Assembly (NCBI RefSeq): GCF_902728235.1
Contig: NZ_CACVBO010000001.1
Coordinates: 2,380,001 to 2,444,000, forward strand
Direction of reading: 5' to 3'
From: Lentimonas sp. CC4
GTDB lineage: Bacteria; Verrucomicrobiota; Verrucomicrobiia; Opitutales; Coraliomargaritaceae
Length of the DNA stretch: 64,000 nt
The position numbers and the translations under genes are program-made. Shown here piece by piece: positions 32,816-41,400 of this stretch; the stretch's first letter is position 1; the number at the start of each line of letters is the position of its first letter. Below the pieces are notes generated by a model. The model saw only the letters and a program-made list of their open reading frames with translations, was not told the DNA's origin and ran no database searches.

Positions 32816-34276
32816 CTAGGCGGCGGCTCTTGCCGCTCGATCAGCTTCGCGGCGGGCATCTAGCAAATGATTGCCGATTTTGTGCAAGTTGTATGCGAGC
32901 ACGCCAAGTCCTGCATATTGAGCATAGGCTTGATAGCCTTTGTCTGGGCAGCGATTGAGTCCATGGTGTTCCAGAGAGTTAATGTTACTCTCCACGGCGC
33001 TATGTTTATTCGCCAATGTCCGCCATGCTTTCTGGCTCTGTCGCTCTTTATCCGCCGCACTGAGTTTACCTTTCTTGGGCATAATGATGTCAGTCTCTGG
33101 CATCGTGAACTCCAAAAGTTCACGATTCTCAATACTACTAAAGCCGCGATCAAAACTGAGGCTGGCAATGTTTTCCTGGCCGAGCTTGGCGATTAAACGA
33201 TCCGCCAAAGGAGCCACTTCGGCAGCTTCGTCGCCACCGAACATAATCTTGTAGTCGTGAATCATTCCGTATTGATCGGTCGCAATCAGTAGACGATGCC
33301 CCAATTCCACGTTGGGGCGACTTTTTCCTTTGTTCACCCATTCAGTGTGCTGCTCGAAGATAGAGTAAAGCTTTTCGCTAGGTGCGATTGTGCGCCCCTC
33401 AATCAAGCGATCACTGATCAAGAAGATATGTTTGATCAGCAGGTCGTGATACTCGGCCAGCTCTGTGACCTTTGATTCAAACGCATCTTTTGGCTCTAGA
33501 GCCCAGAGCTCATCGAGCAAGCTTAGCACTTTTCCTTCCAGCTCGTAGAGCTTGGTCAAATAACTCTGCGCGGTCTCTATAATGCGATCTTCTTTATTCT
33601 TTCCTCCGCCGCGACAAGCCCGCGCACACGCACGAGACAAACCCTTGAGTTGCTTAAACCAATACTGGCTCTTTCGCCAGCCGTTGACTTGATTGAACTT
33701 GGCTAGCTCAGTGCTCAGCACGATGCATTTACGCGCACTGTCCCAGGCTAAATTCAAGTCTGTGGGGAAGTGCACATTCGTTTCAAACACGTAGCTATCG
33801 GCTTTGATTTCGAGTGCGACGTCTTTTTTTTTAATACAATCGTGCCCGTGCTTAGCGATAATCACATTGATTTGTTCCAGCAACTCTTCACTTAATGGCG
33901 GAACGTTGTCCTTTAGAGTGCTCAGCGCGAACTCACACTTCATGTCGAAGGCAGGTTGCCCCAAGAGTTGACGCACTAAAGAATCATAATTGGCAATGTG
34001 ATGGAGTCGGTCGTAGTTCACGTCCAATGTTAGACGAACCACTCCAAATACCAAAATCTGCCATAAATCCATCCCGCGGCATCCTAGATCAGGGGCCTTA
34101 CTCAAAATCGCCTTCTCGAGCAGGGCGAATATCTCCTCGCTAATTGCTGGAGTGATGAAAATCCATTGCAACGCTGCTAAGGTGGGCGGCAACTCATCGC
34201 GCGTGCGAGTCGGAATCTTTACAAGTTCGATCGGCACCGCGCCGAGTTCGAGTTGGACTTCGAATCTTTTTCTCAT
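32816..34276 (-). CDS. DDE transposase of an ISNCY-type insertion sequence
   Basis: 486 residues. Markers are ALEIKADSYVFETNVHFPTDLNLAWDSARK (typical of ISNCY/ISDol1-like transposases; candidate first catalytic Asp nearby), IATDQYGMIHDYKIMFGG, LSFDRGFSSIENRELL (second Asp) and SAVESNINSLEHHGL (candidate Glu). The frame is intact, so it may be active. I could not convince myself of terminal inverted repeats on either side. The element sits against the broken 3' end of the PEP-CTERM gene at 34372, so its insertion probably caused that truncation. Confidence 0.75.
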   Translation of the reverse strand: MRKRFEVQLELGAVPIELVKIPTRTRDELPPTLAALQWIFITPAISEEIFALLEKAILSKAPDLGCRGMDLWQILVFGVVRLTLDVNYDRLHHIANYDSLVRQLLGQPAFDMKCEFALSTLKDNVPPLSEELLEQINVIIAKHGHDCIKKKDVALEIKADSYVFETNVHFPTDLNLAWDSARKCIVLSTELAKFNQVNGWRKSQYWFKQLKGLSRACARACRGGGKNKEDRIIETAQSYLTKLYELEGKVLSLLDELWALEPKDAFESKVTELAEYHDLLIKHIFLISDRLIEGRTIAPSEKLYSIFEQHTEWVNKGKSRPNVELGHRLLIATDQYGMIHDYKIMFGGDEAAEVAPLADRLIAKLGQENIASLSFDRGFSSIENRELLEFTMPETDIIMPKKGKLSAADKERQSQKAWRTLANKHSAVESNINSLEHHGLNRCPDKGYQAYAQYAGLGVLAYNLHKIGNHLLDARREADRAARAAA

Positions 34277-34371
34277 GCTTGAAAATAAAGCACAAATCCC
34301 GCCGACAGGGCAGCGAATCTTTTGAATTTAGAGCCTTTTTTAAGCCCCGGCGCTCCAGCTGGAAGAAACAT

Positions 34372-35001
34372 TCACGACCTCTCTTGCCTGCTAACCCGCA
34401 TCAAAACTGATGAAAGACTTTTTCGGCCAGACACTAAATAGACATCAGCTGTGATGGCGCCGCCCGGTGCTGCGGCAGCTTCATCGGATGTGCCGGTATA
34501 AACGAACTGGTCACCCATCCATGTGTTGCTACTGTCCTGTAGTCCGATGCGTATCAATGCGTGTTGATTGGGCCACGCATCGAAGGACTCAATGCCGATT
34601 CGTGAAATCATGGCGATCTGTTGTCCGCTGGCTTCGCCGACCGTGAGATCATGGCTCGTGCCGTTGCCGGTAGAGGTGCCGGTTAATTTTTGGTAAAACC
34701 ATTGTGAGTCGCTTGTTGAGGAGCCAGAATTGATCCAGACCATGCCGACTTGGCTTTCTGCACCGAGTGTATTTGCCCACGTGGCGTCAAACCCAGCAGT
34801 TTCAACAGTCTTTACATTCGTGCCTGCTTTTTTGACCCAACCTGCGAGTTCCGTATGCTCGCCGGCCGCGAGGTCGTTTTGTTCGAAGTTGCCGTTTGTC
34901 AACGGGTTGAGTGTTAGCACTTCGGCTGAACTGAGTAGTGGGGCGAGGAGTAGCGGTGCAAGTGCGATCAGTGTGAATGGACGATATTTTGGGGTATTCA
35001 T
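34372..35001 (-). pseudogene. PEP-CTERM-family surface protein, 3' end lost next to the transposon
   Basis: 209 residues as read, with signal peptide (PFTLIALAPLLLAPLLSSAE). TLNPLTNGNFEQ, GAESQVGMVWINSGSS, SHDLTVGEASGQQIAMISRIGIESFDAW and VYTGTSDEAAAA run parallel to the neighbouring protein at 35183 (NADFEDP, GAESQVGVLWANGDS, HTLTVGEAAGQSFELSSNIGIQSFNGW). Past about 34435 similarity ends and the last 20 or so residues are foreign. The jelly-roll end and PEP-CTERM anchor that the sister has are missing, so the product would not be anchored. No LacI-type operator precedes it; a terminator at 35111-35144 separates it from the sister gene. Confidence 0.7.
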
Positions 35002-35110
35002 GATACTTTAGAGGTTAAATTTCGACTCTAGCTGACGACTAGAGCTAAAAAACCTAATACCTCCGACACTGAATCTGGGTCAAGTTGAAAGCTAGGAGTC
35101 CTTTAGGCAC

Positions 35111-35144
35111 AAAAAAAGAGCCCCCGCAAATGCGGGGGCTCTTT
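35111..35144 (-). terminator. Strong Rho-independent terminator of the PEP-CTERM gene
   Basis: A 14 bp stem AAAGAGCCCCCGCA with its complement and a 2 nt centre, with the A run at 35111-35117 giving the U-tract on the minus strand. It lies 39 bp past the stop of the gene at 35183-35968. Confidence 0.9.
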
Positions 35145-35182
35145 AACCCTAATATATACCCTATATATTAACCCTAAATTTT

Positions 35183-35968
35183 CTATCGGCGGCGGCGAAT
35201 CATGACAGATCCGAGTGCCAGCATGCCTGCTAGTAGTGCGTAGGTGCCTGGCTCTGGGACCACTGCGATGCCTGCGTCATCGAAAACCGCACGCGCGTTG
35301 CCGCTGTAGCGCCATGCATGAAAGTAGTAGCCTAATGTGCCTGTTTCGGCAGCTAAGCCACTGTCTATTGAGAATGTATCGCTCCAAGCGATGGTATCAC
35401 CTGTTGCACTGGTATTATCCAAATTGAGGAAGGAGTTAACCGCAGGGGCGCTGGCATTCGGAGTTCCCGCAGCATATTCAACTGTGGTGCCGGTGTAGAG
35501 CACCGTTGAGTCTAGCCAGGCATCTTCAGTGGCATCGTAGAGTCCAACTTGAATGATCATATGATTGTTCTGCCAGCCATTAAAGGATTGGATGCCAATG
35601 TTGCTGGAGAGCTCAAAGGACTGGCCTGCGGCTTCACCTACTGTTAGAGTATGGCCCGATCCATTGGTATCTGAAGTTCCAGACAACCACTGGAACATGC
35701 GTTGATTGCTGTCTCCGTTCGCCCAGAGCACACCAACTTGGCTTTCCGCACCGTGTGAATCTGAGTATTGTCCGTCGTTCGCGAGGTCGGTGTTGAGTTG
35801 AAATGCATTGCTGGTGTTGCCCCATCCAGTAATCCCAGACGACTCGTTGCCATCGTTTATTGTCGGATCTTCGAAGTCTGCATTGGTTAAGTTGATACTC
35901 GTGACGTCTGCTGTCGCGATTGTGGCTATAGCTAGCGACGCTGCGATATAGAACTTATATGGTTTCAA
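35183..35968 (-). CDS. PEP-CTERM surface protein
   Basis: 261 residues: signal peptide (MKPYKFYIAASLAIATIATA), a jelly-roll-like domain starting with the INLTNADFEDP pattern, and a PEP-CTERM tail (VVPEPGTYALLAGMLALGSVMIRRRR). It is probably sorted by exosortase to the cell surface or exopolysaccharide. The gene is monocistronic: two tandem LacI-type operators upstream (36012 and 36031) and a strong terminator downstream. It is paralogous to the truncated gene at 34372. Binding partner or glycan is unknown. Confidence 0.85.
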   Translation of the reverse strand: MKPYKFYIAASLAIATIATADVTSINLTNADFEDPTINDGNESSGITGWGNTSNAFQLNTDLANDGQYSDSHGAESQVGVLWANGDSNQRMFQWLSGTSDTNGSGHTLTVGEAAGQSFELSSNIGIQSFNGWQNNHMIIQVGLYDATEDAWLDSTVLYTGTTVEYAAGTPNASAPAVNSFLNLDNTSATGDTIAWSDTFSIDSGLAAETGTLGYYFHAWRYSGNARAVFDDAGIAVVPEPGTYALLAGMLALGSVMIRRRR

Positions 35969-36011
35969 TGCTGTGTAGGAGTTGAATTGAGTGATGGGTG
36001 AATTCTGCTCA

Positions 36012-36029
36012 AAGGTAAACGATTGCCTT
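36012..36029. promoter_or_regulatory. LacI-type operator, copy 7
   Basis: AAGGTAAACGATTGCCTT, 44 bp upstream of the start at 35968. It is one of a tandem pair whose centres lie 19 bp apart, close to two helical turns, which would allow cooperative binding. Confidence 0.75.
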
Positions 36030-36030
36030 G

Positions 36031-36048
36031 GTGGTAAACGTTTTCCTG
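36031..36048. promoter_or_regulatory. LacI-type operator, copy 8
   Basis: GTGGTAAACGTTTTCCTG, the second member of the tandem pair upstream of the PEP-CTERM gene at 35183-35968. Confidence 0.7.
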
Positions 36049-36119
36049 TTGTTTTCTCATTACGTCAAGTCTATTATGAGAAAATTGTCTATATTGCATA
36101 AATACCTTGGGTTGCAGCG

Positions 36120-36857
36120 CTAATTCGGCTCCCGGATCTTGATATTACGAAAGTGTAGTTCGCCTTTCTTGCCGGCATGAATCTGGAGGCCAATGAATCC
36201 TTCACGGTATTCGTCGTTTTCCCAGTTGGCAGCTGGGACTCCATTGATCCATGTCTTCACGTTGTTGCCGATGGCTTGAATGGTCACTCGATTCCAGCCC
36301 TCCATGTTGAGTGCCTCACGTGCTTCTTGATGTGCTTCGAGCCACATGGGGTAATGCCACCCACCAATGCGTTCGCCGTAGATGCCACCGCTCCAGGCGC
36401 GGGCTCCGGCACCTTCAAGTTCCACTTGCGGGCCATAGACGATTTCGTGTTGATTGCCCGGTTTGCGTTTAGCGCGAATCATCACGCCACTGTTGCTGTT
36501 GACGGCCCAATAGACTTCGACCGTAAAGATAAAATCACCGTAGTCTTCACGCACGGTTGATAGGAATGTGTTTGGAGAACCGGGCACGTTCTTGCCTATG
36601 ATTTTGTCGCCTGCGGCTTCGAAGGTGCAGGTGCCACCGCGTGGAATCCAGCCGTCCAGATTTTTCCCATTGTAGAGGGACACGAAGTCAGGATGCGTGA
36701 GATCGGGCTCGGCATCGGTATTGATCAAGGCCTTCGCAGGTGGCACTTGGTTTTTGAGTCCGTTCTTCGGGAAGTAGCGTTTTTGACTGTCAGCGACAGT
36801 TCCTGCATATGCGATGCCTGCGGTGAGCAAGAGTAGAAATATATGTGGAATCTTCAT
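36120..36857 (-). CDS. Secreted DUF1080 (3-keto-disaccharide hydrolase-like) protein
   Basis: 245 residues from the ATG at 36857 (MKIPHIFLLLLTAGIAYAG, signal peptide). An upstream start at 36887 would overlap the previous gene and precede the signal by ten residues, so I prefer 36857. Domain: FVSLYNGKNLDGWIPRGGTCTFEAAGDKIIG, DFIFTVEVYWAVNSNSGVMIRA, PGNQHEIVYGPQVELEG, WNRVTIQAIGNNVKTWINGVP and IGLQIHAGKKGELHFRNIKI. This is a complete single DUF1080 jelly-roll, more typical of the family than the A and B types at 27-28 kb. It lies 20 bp after the Gfo/Idh gene and forms a two-gene operon with it. Confidence 0.85.
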   Translation of the reverse strand: MKIPHIFLLLLTAGIAYAGTVADSQKRYFPKNGLKNQVPPAKALINTDAEPDLTHPDFVSLYNGKNLDGWIPRGGTCTFEAAGDKIIGKNVPGSPNTFLSTVREDYGDFIFTVEVYWAVNSNSGVMIRAKRKPGNQHEIVYGPQVELEGAGARAWSGGIYGERIGGWHYPMWLEAHQEAREALNMEGWNRVTIQAIGNNVKTWINGVPAANWENDEYREGFIGLQIHAGKKGELHFRNIKIREPN

Positions 36858-36877
36858 GATGTTTTCTATTCCTAGGA

Positions 36878-38323
36878 TCAGGTCCAAAGGTCGTAGTATT
36901 CTTTCCAGCCGCTGCGCGGTGCGGGATCTATCAGTGCATTCGCGACTTTGTTGTTGGTGATTTGCTTGCGCTGTGTGTCGAATTCGAGGGTGCCGCCAAA
37001 GCGTTGTGCGAGCATACCCAGTGCGAAGACTTGAGTGAGCTCGCCGCCGACACGGAAGGGGGAGCGCGCCACTTCCTCGCCCTTACATGCGAGTAGAAAG
37101 TTCTCCGCGTGGTTGGAATTCTTTTGTGAGAATTCAGGGAGTGAGTCGTGCATCTCACGATATTTAGCGCGGGGCACGATTTGCAAGGGTTGACCATGGT
37201 GGCCGCCCTTGAACACGAGATCTTTGCTATAAAGCACTTTGCCGGCGTCTTTAAGTTTCAACGGTTTGCCGTCTTCAGTGTATTCGCCTTCGAGGACTGG
37301 ATTGTTGCCAAACCCATCATACCATGTGACATCGCAAGCAGGTTTACCTGCGCCACGTGCTGCGAATTGGAATTTGATCGTCGATGCTTCTGGATAGACC
37401 AGATCGTATGGATTCACGCCTGCAAGGTGCTCCGCATGAATTGTGTGTGGTAGGCCAAGTTCCAAGAAGCGATGTGGTGTATCCAGAATGTGGGGCCCCC
37501 AGTCGCCGAAGCAGCCGCTGCCGAATTCATACCATCCGCGCCAGGCACCCGGGTGTAGCTTGTCGCTGAAAGGGCGATCCGCGGCAACGCAATCGTGCCA
37601 GAACTCCCAGTCGACGCCCTTAGGCACTGGTTGAGTTGGGTAGGCATCTGCAGATGGACCCCAGCCATGCCAGCGACGCTTGTAGTTCATGCTCGCGGTG
37701 ACACGGGTGATGTCTTTGATGACGCCCGCTTCGGTCCATGCTTTAAATTGAAAGTAGTTCGCGCCGGAGTGGCCTTGGTTGCCCATCTGAGTGGCAATAT
37801 TTGGGTATTTGTCAGCCATACGCATGAGTCGTTCGGCTTGACCAAAGGTATGCGTGAGCGGCTTTTCCACATAGACGTGCTTGCCAAGTGACATGGCGAG
37901 CATCGTCGGACAGAAGTGTGCATGGTCGGGCGTCGCAATGAGCACGGCGTCGATGTCGTCTGCCATCTCATCGAACATCTTCCGCCAATCCGTATAGCCC
38001 TTTGCTTTTACGGGATACACTTTCTCCTTGTTTTTCCCCTGGGGCGGATTCTTCGCTAGTCCGTGTTGGTAGCGGGATAAGTGTGTATGCTTGCCCTCCA
38101 TGTCGATATCGCAGAGCGCGACAACATCGCACAGTCCGGTGCCTACCAGTTGACGCCGCACGCCGTTGCCTTGATTACCGATGCCGATGACGGCTAGTCT
38201 GATTTTTTCGTTGGGGCTGACCGCTCCCAAGGAGCGATAACTGGGTAAAATTGCGAAGGTCGCAAACGCAGTAGAAGCTTTGACGAATGAGCGGCGACTG
38301 ATGGGGCTGGATGTATGTTTCAT
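36878..38323 (-). CDS. Secreted Gfo/Idh/MocA family oxidoreductase
   Basis: 481 residues. A Tat signal (SRRSFVKASTAFATFAILP) is followed by LAVIGIGNQGNGVRRQL, IATPDHAHFCP, EKP (HVYVEKPLTHTFGQAERLM), MGNQGHSG and the FGSGCFGDWGPHILDTPHRFL block, ending in GWKEYYDLW. The EKP lysine and glutamate are intact here, unlike the copies at 21956 and 25750. It is transcribed with the DUF1080 gene at 36120 from an operator-bearing promoter (38358-38375). Probable role: oxidation of a glycan-derived sugar in the periplasm for its DUF1080 partner. Confidence 0.85.
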   Translation of the reverse strand: MKHTSSPISRRSFVKASTAFATFAILPSYRSLGAVSPNEKIRLAVIGIGNQGNGVRRQLVGTGLCDVVALCDIDMEGKHTHLSRYQHGLAKNPPQGKNKEKVYPVKAKGYTDWRKMFDEMADDIDAVLIATPDHAHFCPTMLAMSLGKHVYVEKPLTHTFGQAERLMRMADKYPNIATQMGNQGHSGANYFQFKAWTEAGVIKDITRVTASMNYKRRWHGWGPSADAYPTQPVPKGVDWEFWHDCVAADRPFSDKLHPGAWRGWYEFGSGCFGDWGPHILDTPHRFLELGLPHTIHAEHLAGVNPYDLVYPEASTIKFQFAARGAGKPACDVTWYDGFGNNPVLEGEYTEDGKPLKLKDAGKVLYSKDLVFKGGHHGQPLQIVPRAKYREMHDSLPEFSQKNSNHAENFLLACKGEEVARSPFRVGGELTQVFALGMLAQRFGGTLEFDTQRKQITNNKVANALIDPAPRSGWKEYYDLWT

Positions 38324-38357
38324 TTGAATTAAGTCGCACGTTAAGGATTTAGTTCGG

Positions 38358-38375
38358 AAAGTAAACGTTTTCCTC
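38358..38375. promoter_or_regulatory. LacI-type operator, copy 9
   Basis: AAAGTAAACGTTTTCCTC, 35 bp upstream of the Gfo/Idh start at 38323. Confidence 0.75.
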
Positions 38376-38461
38376 TGAAATTGTCTATTTTAACAAAAAT
38401 GATGGATGAAGCATTCACCAAATTAGAGCTATTGGGATAGTCTTACCTTACTTAGAAGTTA

Positions 38462-41400
38462 CTAGTTACTATCTTGACCTGTGGGATTGCGGTCGATCGA
38501 GAGATAAATGAATCGGTTAACTCCGGAGACTGGGAAGCTGTATTGATGAATGTTGTATTTGTCATTATAGGGCAGTAAGCGTATCGAAGGTTGCTCTTCT
38601 GCGGGTATCGTTGTGGACGTAAACCAATTGTTGAGGTCTGTGCTCGTCCATACAGTAGCTGTATAGCCTGAGGCCTCCGTAGGCCAAACATAGCTGTAGG
38701 CGATGACATCATCTCGGGCGGGTTCTATACTTGGAGTGCCTGAGGTAATTGGTGGTCCGAGCGTCAGCGGTGGTGTATTGCTTGAACTTGGATCTCCGAT
38801 ACCGAAGAGCGCGTAAAGTATGTTTGGGACTCCATTGCCTGATGTATCTTGGAAATCGAGCGAACCGTCCTGAGGCAGGCCGTATGTATCTCTAAAGTCG
38901 ACAATCAGGCTGGAGAACTGTGACTGGGTGAACTCTAGGTAATCCAAATCAAAATTGCCATTGATGATCTCCACTCTTAAGGTGCTTTCGGTGTGGCTTT
39001 CGAGAGGTATTCCATAGGCGCGCACAAAGTTCCAATTTGAATATCCGCCGGTTTCAAAGGAATCAAAAACCGCTAATTCTTCGCCATCTAGAAGTAATCG
39101 AAAGCTCGCGTCGCTGGAGGGCGATGCGACGCGTATCGATAGGTCGTAAATACCTGAGGCTACATCGACCGTGTATTCGAGCCACTCCTCATCCTCTATC
39201 CATGCGACTGCGACGCCGTCGTGAATGAGTTTGAGGTCCACGCTGTCTGGTTCTCTCAAGTCACTAGTGGAATGGTTTTCAGGAGTGGTATCGTTGTAGG
39301 CTAAACTTTGTCCTCCGAAGTCAAAATGTTCGGCTTGAATGATTCCTGGTAAGGTGTGTGGCGTTTCTAAATACGGCTCTCGCACACGTTCGAAAACAGC
39401 CGATACGCTAAAACTCTCTGTGATGACTGTATCTTGCCGTGGATTATCGCTGACGCCGTCGTTCCAGTGAAGAAAGCGATATCCAGGATTTGCTAATATT
39501 TCAACTGCCGAGCCGTCTCTCCTGTATTCAACTTCTTGAGACGCATCACCTAGGAGCAATCCTCCTTCTGTGCTTTCGTAATTGATGCGCGAGGCTATAT
39601 TCGAAAAATCAGTGACACGCACATTCAAAAAGCGAGCGCCTTCTGATACCGGAGCATTATTGGATGCGATGGCATATCCCATATAGAAGGTCTCATTGGG
39701 CAAGAGGTTTTCTAGAGCATAGGTGCCAGCGGGGGTCCAGCTTCTAGAGTCGGTGGAATAGGCGAAGCTGAAATGACCATTCGAATGAATCACCCGCATG
39801 CCTTTCGGCATGGAGTCATAAGAGCCGAAAGGGGTAGTGGACAGCACCCTTGCGTCGGTGCCTGTGGTGTTGCGTTGGGAAACGACTAGTTGACCGTCTG
39901 GAGTCGCATAAAAATACAGGTAGGGCGCGTCAGCGCTTAGACTGGATCGGATCATAATGCCTGCCTGACTGCCGATATCGACACTTTTGTAAATGTCGAT
40001 GTTTCCAGACAGTGTGAAGTTCCCCGATATGGGCTCATAAGCATAGTGGAACGCGTCGGTGCTACCACCGATGGAGCCAGTGCCGTTGAGAGAGACAAAA
40101 GAATCGCTCAAATGGTCGTAAGTTCGGCCTGCTAGGGGAGGTGCACCTATATCTAGAGATTTGAAGTTGGTTTGCCGATTGTGCGCATTCACACGAAAGG
40201 AACTCAGGCGGAAAAGGGAGCTGGGCGAGTCGTCATTTCGAAAAACAAAAAACAAATCGTGCACACCTGTTAGGCCGGAGAGGCGGCCTCTCAATGGGGT
40301 AAATGTATTAAGATTTTCGGTAATTCCTGTGGAGACCTCGATGGTCGAGTGCCAAATGCCGCCTGCTTCGTAGTTGGGGGCTTGAGTCCATATCTCGATC
40401 TTTCCGCCATTGGAGGCATCAAACTCGCTGGGATCAGCACAAGACACATAGGTGTCGATGCTGCTCACATAATCCCCAAAGTTGAAGTCTTCAAATTGTA
40501 TCCAAGTTCCATTTTTGATAAGACCTACGATGTCTCCGATGAGGCCGTCTTCAGGGGGGAGTTTGCGAATAAAATTGATCGCAGTATCTTCTAGCCCGTT
40601 GTCGTCTGCACGGTCGACACGGTTGCTTTCTGCATCGAAGTCTGAAGCCACAATGACATGACCCACGTCTTTGCTGATGAGGGTGGGGCCAAATCTAAAG
40701 TTTCTGACATTGAACAAAAAACCGATTTCGTCCGGGTTGCTGAAGTATAAGAATAATGATTTCTCCGGAGCTTGAGTGGGCTGGTTTATAAGGGGTGTCA
40801 TGAATGTGCCATAGTCATTCCATGTAGTCCCTGTGGGGGTCGTTACATGAACCTCAGCCAGCAATAGACCAGTATCTTGAGGGGAGGCCGTATCTGTGTC
40901 TGCTTCATAAACTTGTATCAGCCCGCCGACGCCAAAGTTCGCATTGAAAGAAGCTTCGACATCAAATGATCCAAAGTCTTCAGGATAACTATAATCAGTG
41001 TATCGGACCCATGACCCATTCCGGATGGAACCGATGTTTGTATTTGCATTCTCCTTACGAACAGGGTCCTGCGATGAATTTCCGTCAGAGTCTTCAACAT
41101 AATTTGCCGCACTGAAATAGTCTTGTCGAGTGTCCGGGATCTCATGTAGCCGCTTCACGGCAATGCTTCTAATTTGTAATTGTGCTGGGCTTTCAAAGCG
41201 GATTCTGAAATCAGAGCCACCTGCCTGACTTTCAAATGCAGCATCGGTGATCGTCCATCTCGCAAGTTTGAATAAGCCATTGTCGGTGGTGTCTATGGGA
41301 ATCTGTATCGGAGCATCTTGATAGTTATTATCCCCGGGTGCGTCGTATTGGAGGAGGAGGGGGGTTCCACCGCCGACTGTAGCGTAGTATTCGAGCACGA

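Noticed and set aside
32720-34440. Terminal inverted repeats for the DDE transposase element
   Set aside because: A few short similarities exist (GAGGTC near both ends, and a direct-orientation match around 32768 and 34430), but none forms a convincing inverted pair.
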